In this document: one piece after another, positions 63,949 to 64,000 of the stretch | Position numbering within the stretch: the stretch's first letter is position 1 | How the letters are laid out: every line of letters starts with the position of its first letter | Source: Onchidella celtica | Taxonomy: Eukaryota; Mollusca; Gastropoda; Systellommatophora; Onchidiidae | Length of the DNA: 64,000 nt | Assembly: GCA_963931925.1 (NCBI GenBank) | Contig: OZ007567.1 | Coordinates: 96,106,176 to 96,170,175 of the forward strand | Reading direction: 5' to 3' | Made by a program: the position numbers and the translations under genes | Notes under the pieces: model-generated | The model's input: only the letters and a program-made list of their open reading frames with translations | Database searches by the model: none | Told to the model about the DNA's origin: nothing

Positions 63949-64000
63949 GAAAATTTAGAATGGCTACCGGTACCCAGTCAATGTCTGATCGGGATTTCAC
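63949..64000 (+). CDS. First coding exon of an unidentified gene (cut by window end)
   Basis: After the acceptor TTTTTTATGTCAG the exon begins GAAAATTTAGA, and an ATG follows at 63960 with A at -3 and G at +4, a good initiation context. Thirteen whole codons are visible: MATGTQSMSDRDF. The frame stays open to the edge. I do not recognise the protein from this fragment. The gene is divergent from ADGRA. Confidence 0.55.

Noticed and set aside
1-64000. CRISPR arrays, bacterial operons, rRNA or tRNA genes
   Set aside because: No regularly spaced direct repeats, no operonic genes and no cloverleaf-like sequence seen; the window is animal nuclear DNA.

Overview
The window looks like genomic DNA from an intron-rich animal. 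The mix of an adhesion-GPCR gene, Gmr1-type and RTE-type retroelements, a P-superfamily transposon and many simple repeats fits a lophotrochozoan, perhaps a mollusc; this is inference, since nothing in the window names the species. Only a small part of the 64 kb codes for host protein.

Host genes. The left half (1222-35658, minus strand) is the middle of one large gene for an adhesion G protein-coupled receptor of group A (the ADGRA2/GPR124 and ADGRA3/GPR125 family). I resolve 13 exons with GT-AG introns and compatible phases, about 798 codons. In coding order they give three leucine-rich repeats, an LRR C-terminal cap, an Ig domain, a hormone-receptor domain, a GAIN region with a degenerate GPS, and the first transmembrane helix. 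The signal-peptide exon(s) and helices 2-7 were not found; the latter should lie left of position 1. At the right edge a second gene starts on the plus strand: a probable 5' UTR exon ending at 63002, a 946-bp intron, and a start codon at 63960 followed by only 13 whole codons.

Mobile elements. One ADGRA intron (5392-27250, about 21.9 kb) holds three retroelements: a full-length non-LTR element (11681-15990, plus) flanked by an identical 52-bp duplication; a whole-looking Ty3/gypsy LTR element (17622-24349, minus) with nearly identical 1004-bp LTRs, a 5-bp duplication and integrase placed before reverse transcriptase, as in the Gmr1 clade; and a 5'-truncated RTE-like fragment (about 25200-26091, plus). 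Beyond the gene lie a P-superfamily (THAP-transposase) DNA transposon (42919-46696) with 57-bp identical terminal inverted repeats and an 8-bp duplication, and a 485-bp hAT-type MITE (50252-50736) with an 8-bp duplication.

The rest (about 5.4-11.6, 35.7-42.9, 46.7-50.2 and 50.7-62.9 kb) is non-coding as far as I can read: pyrimidine tracts, (TC)n/(TG)n microsatellites, unusually long pure G or C runs and short tandem duplications. The most noteworthy observations are the Gmr1-type gene order in an apparently young element, the precisely bounded P element with identical termini but a broken frame, the 52-bp target duplication, and three 14-residue repeats, each with an N-glycosylation sequon, in the receptor ectodomain.
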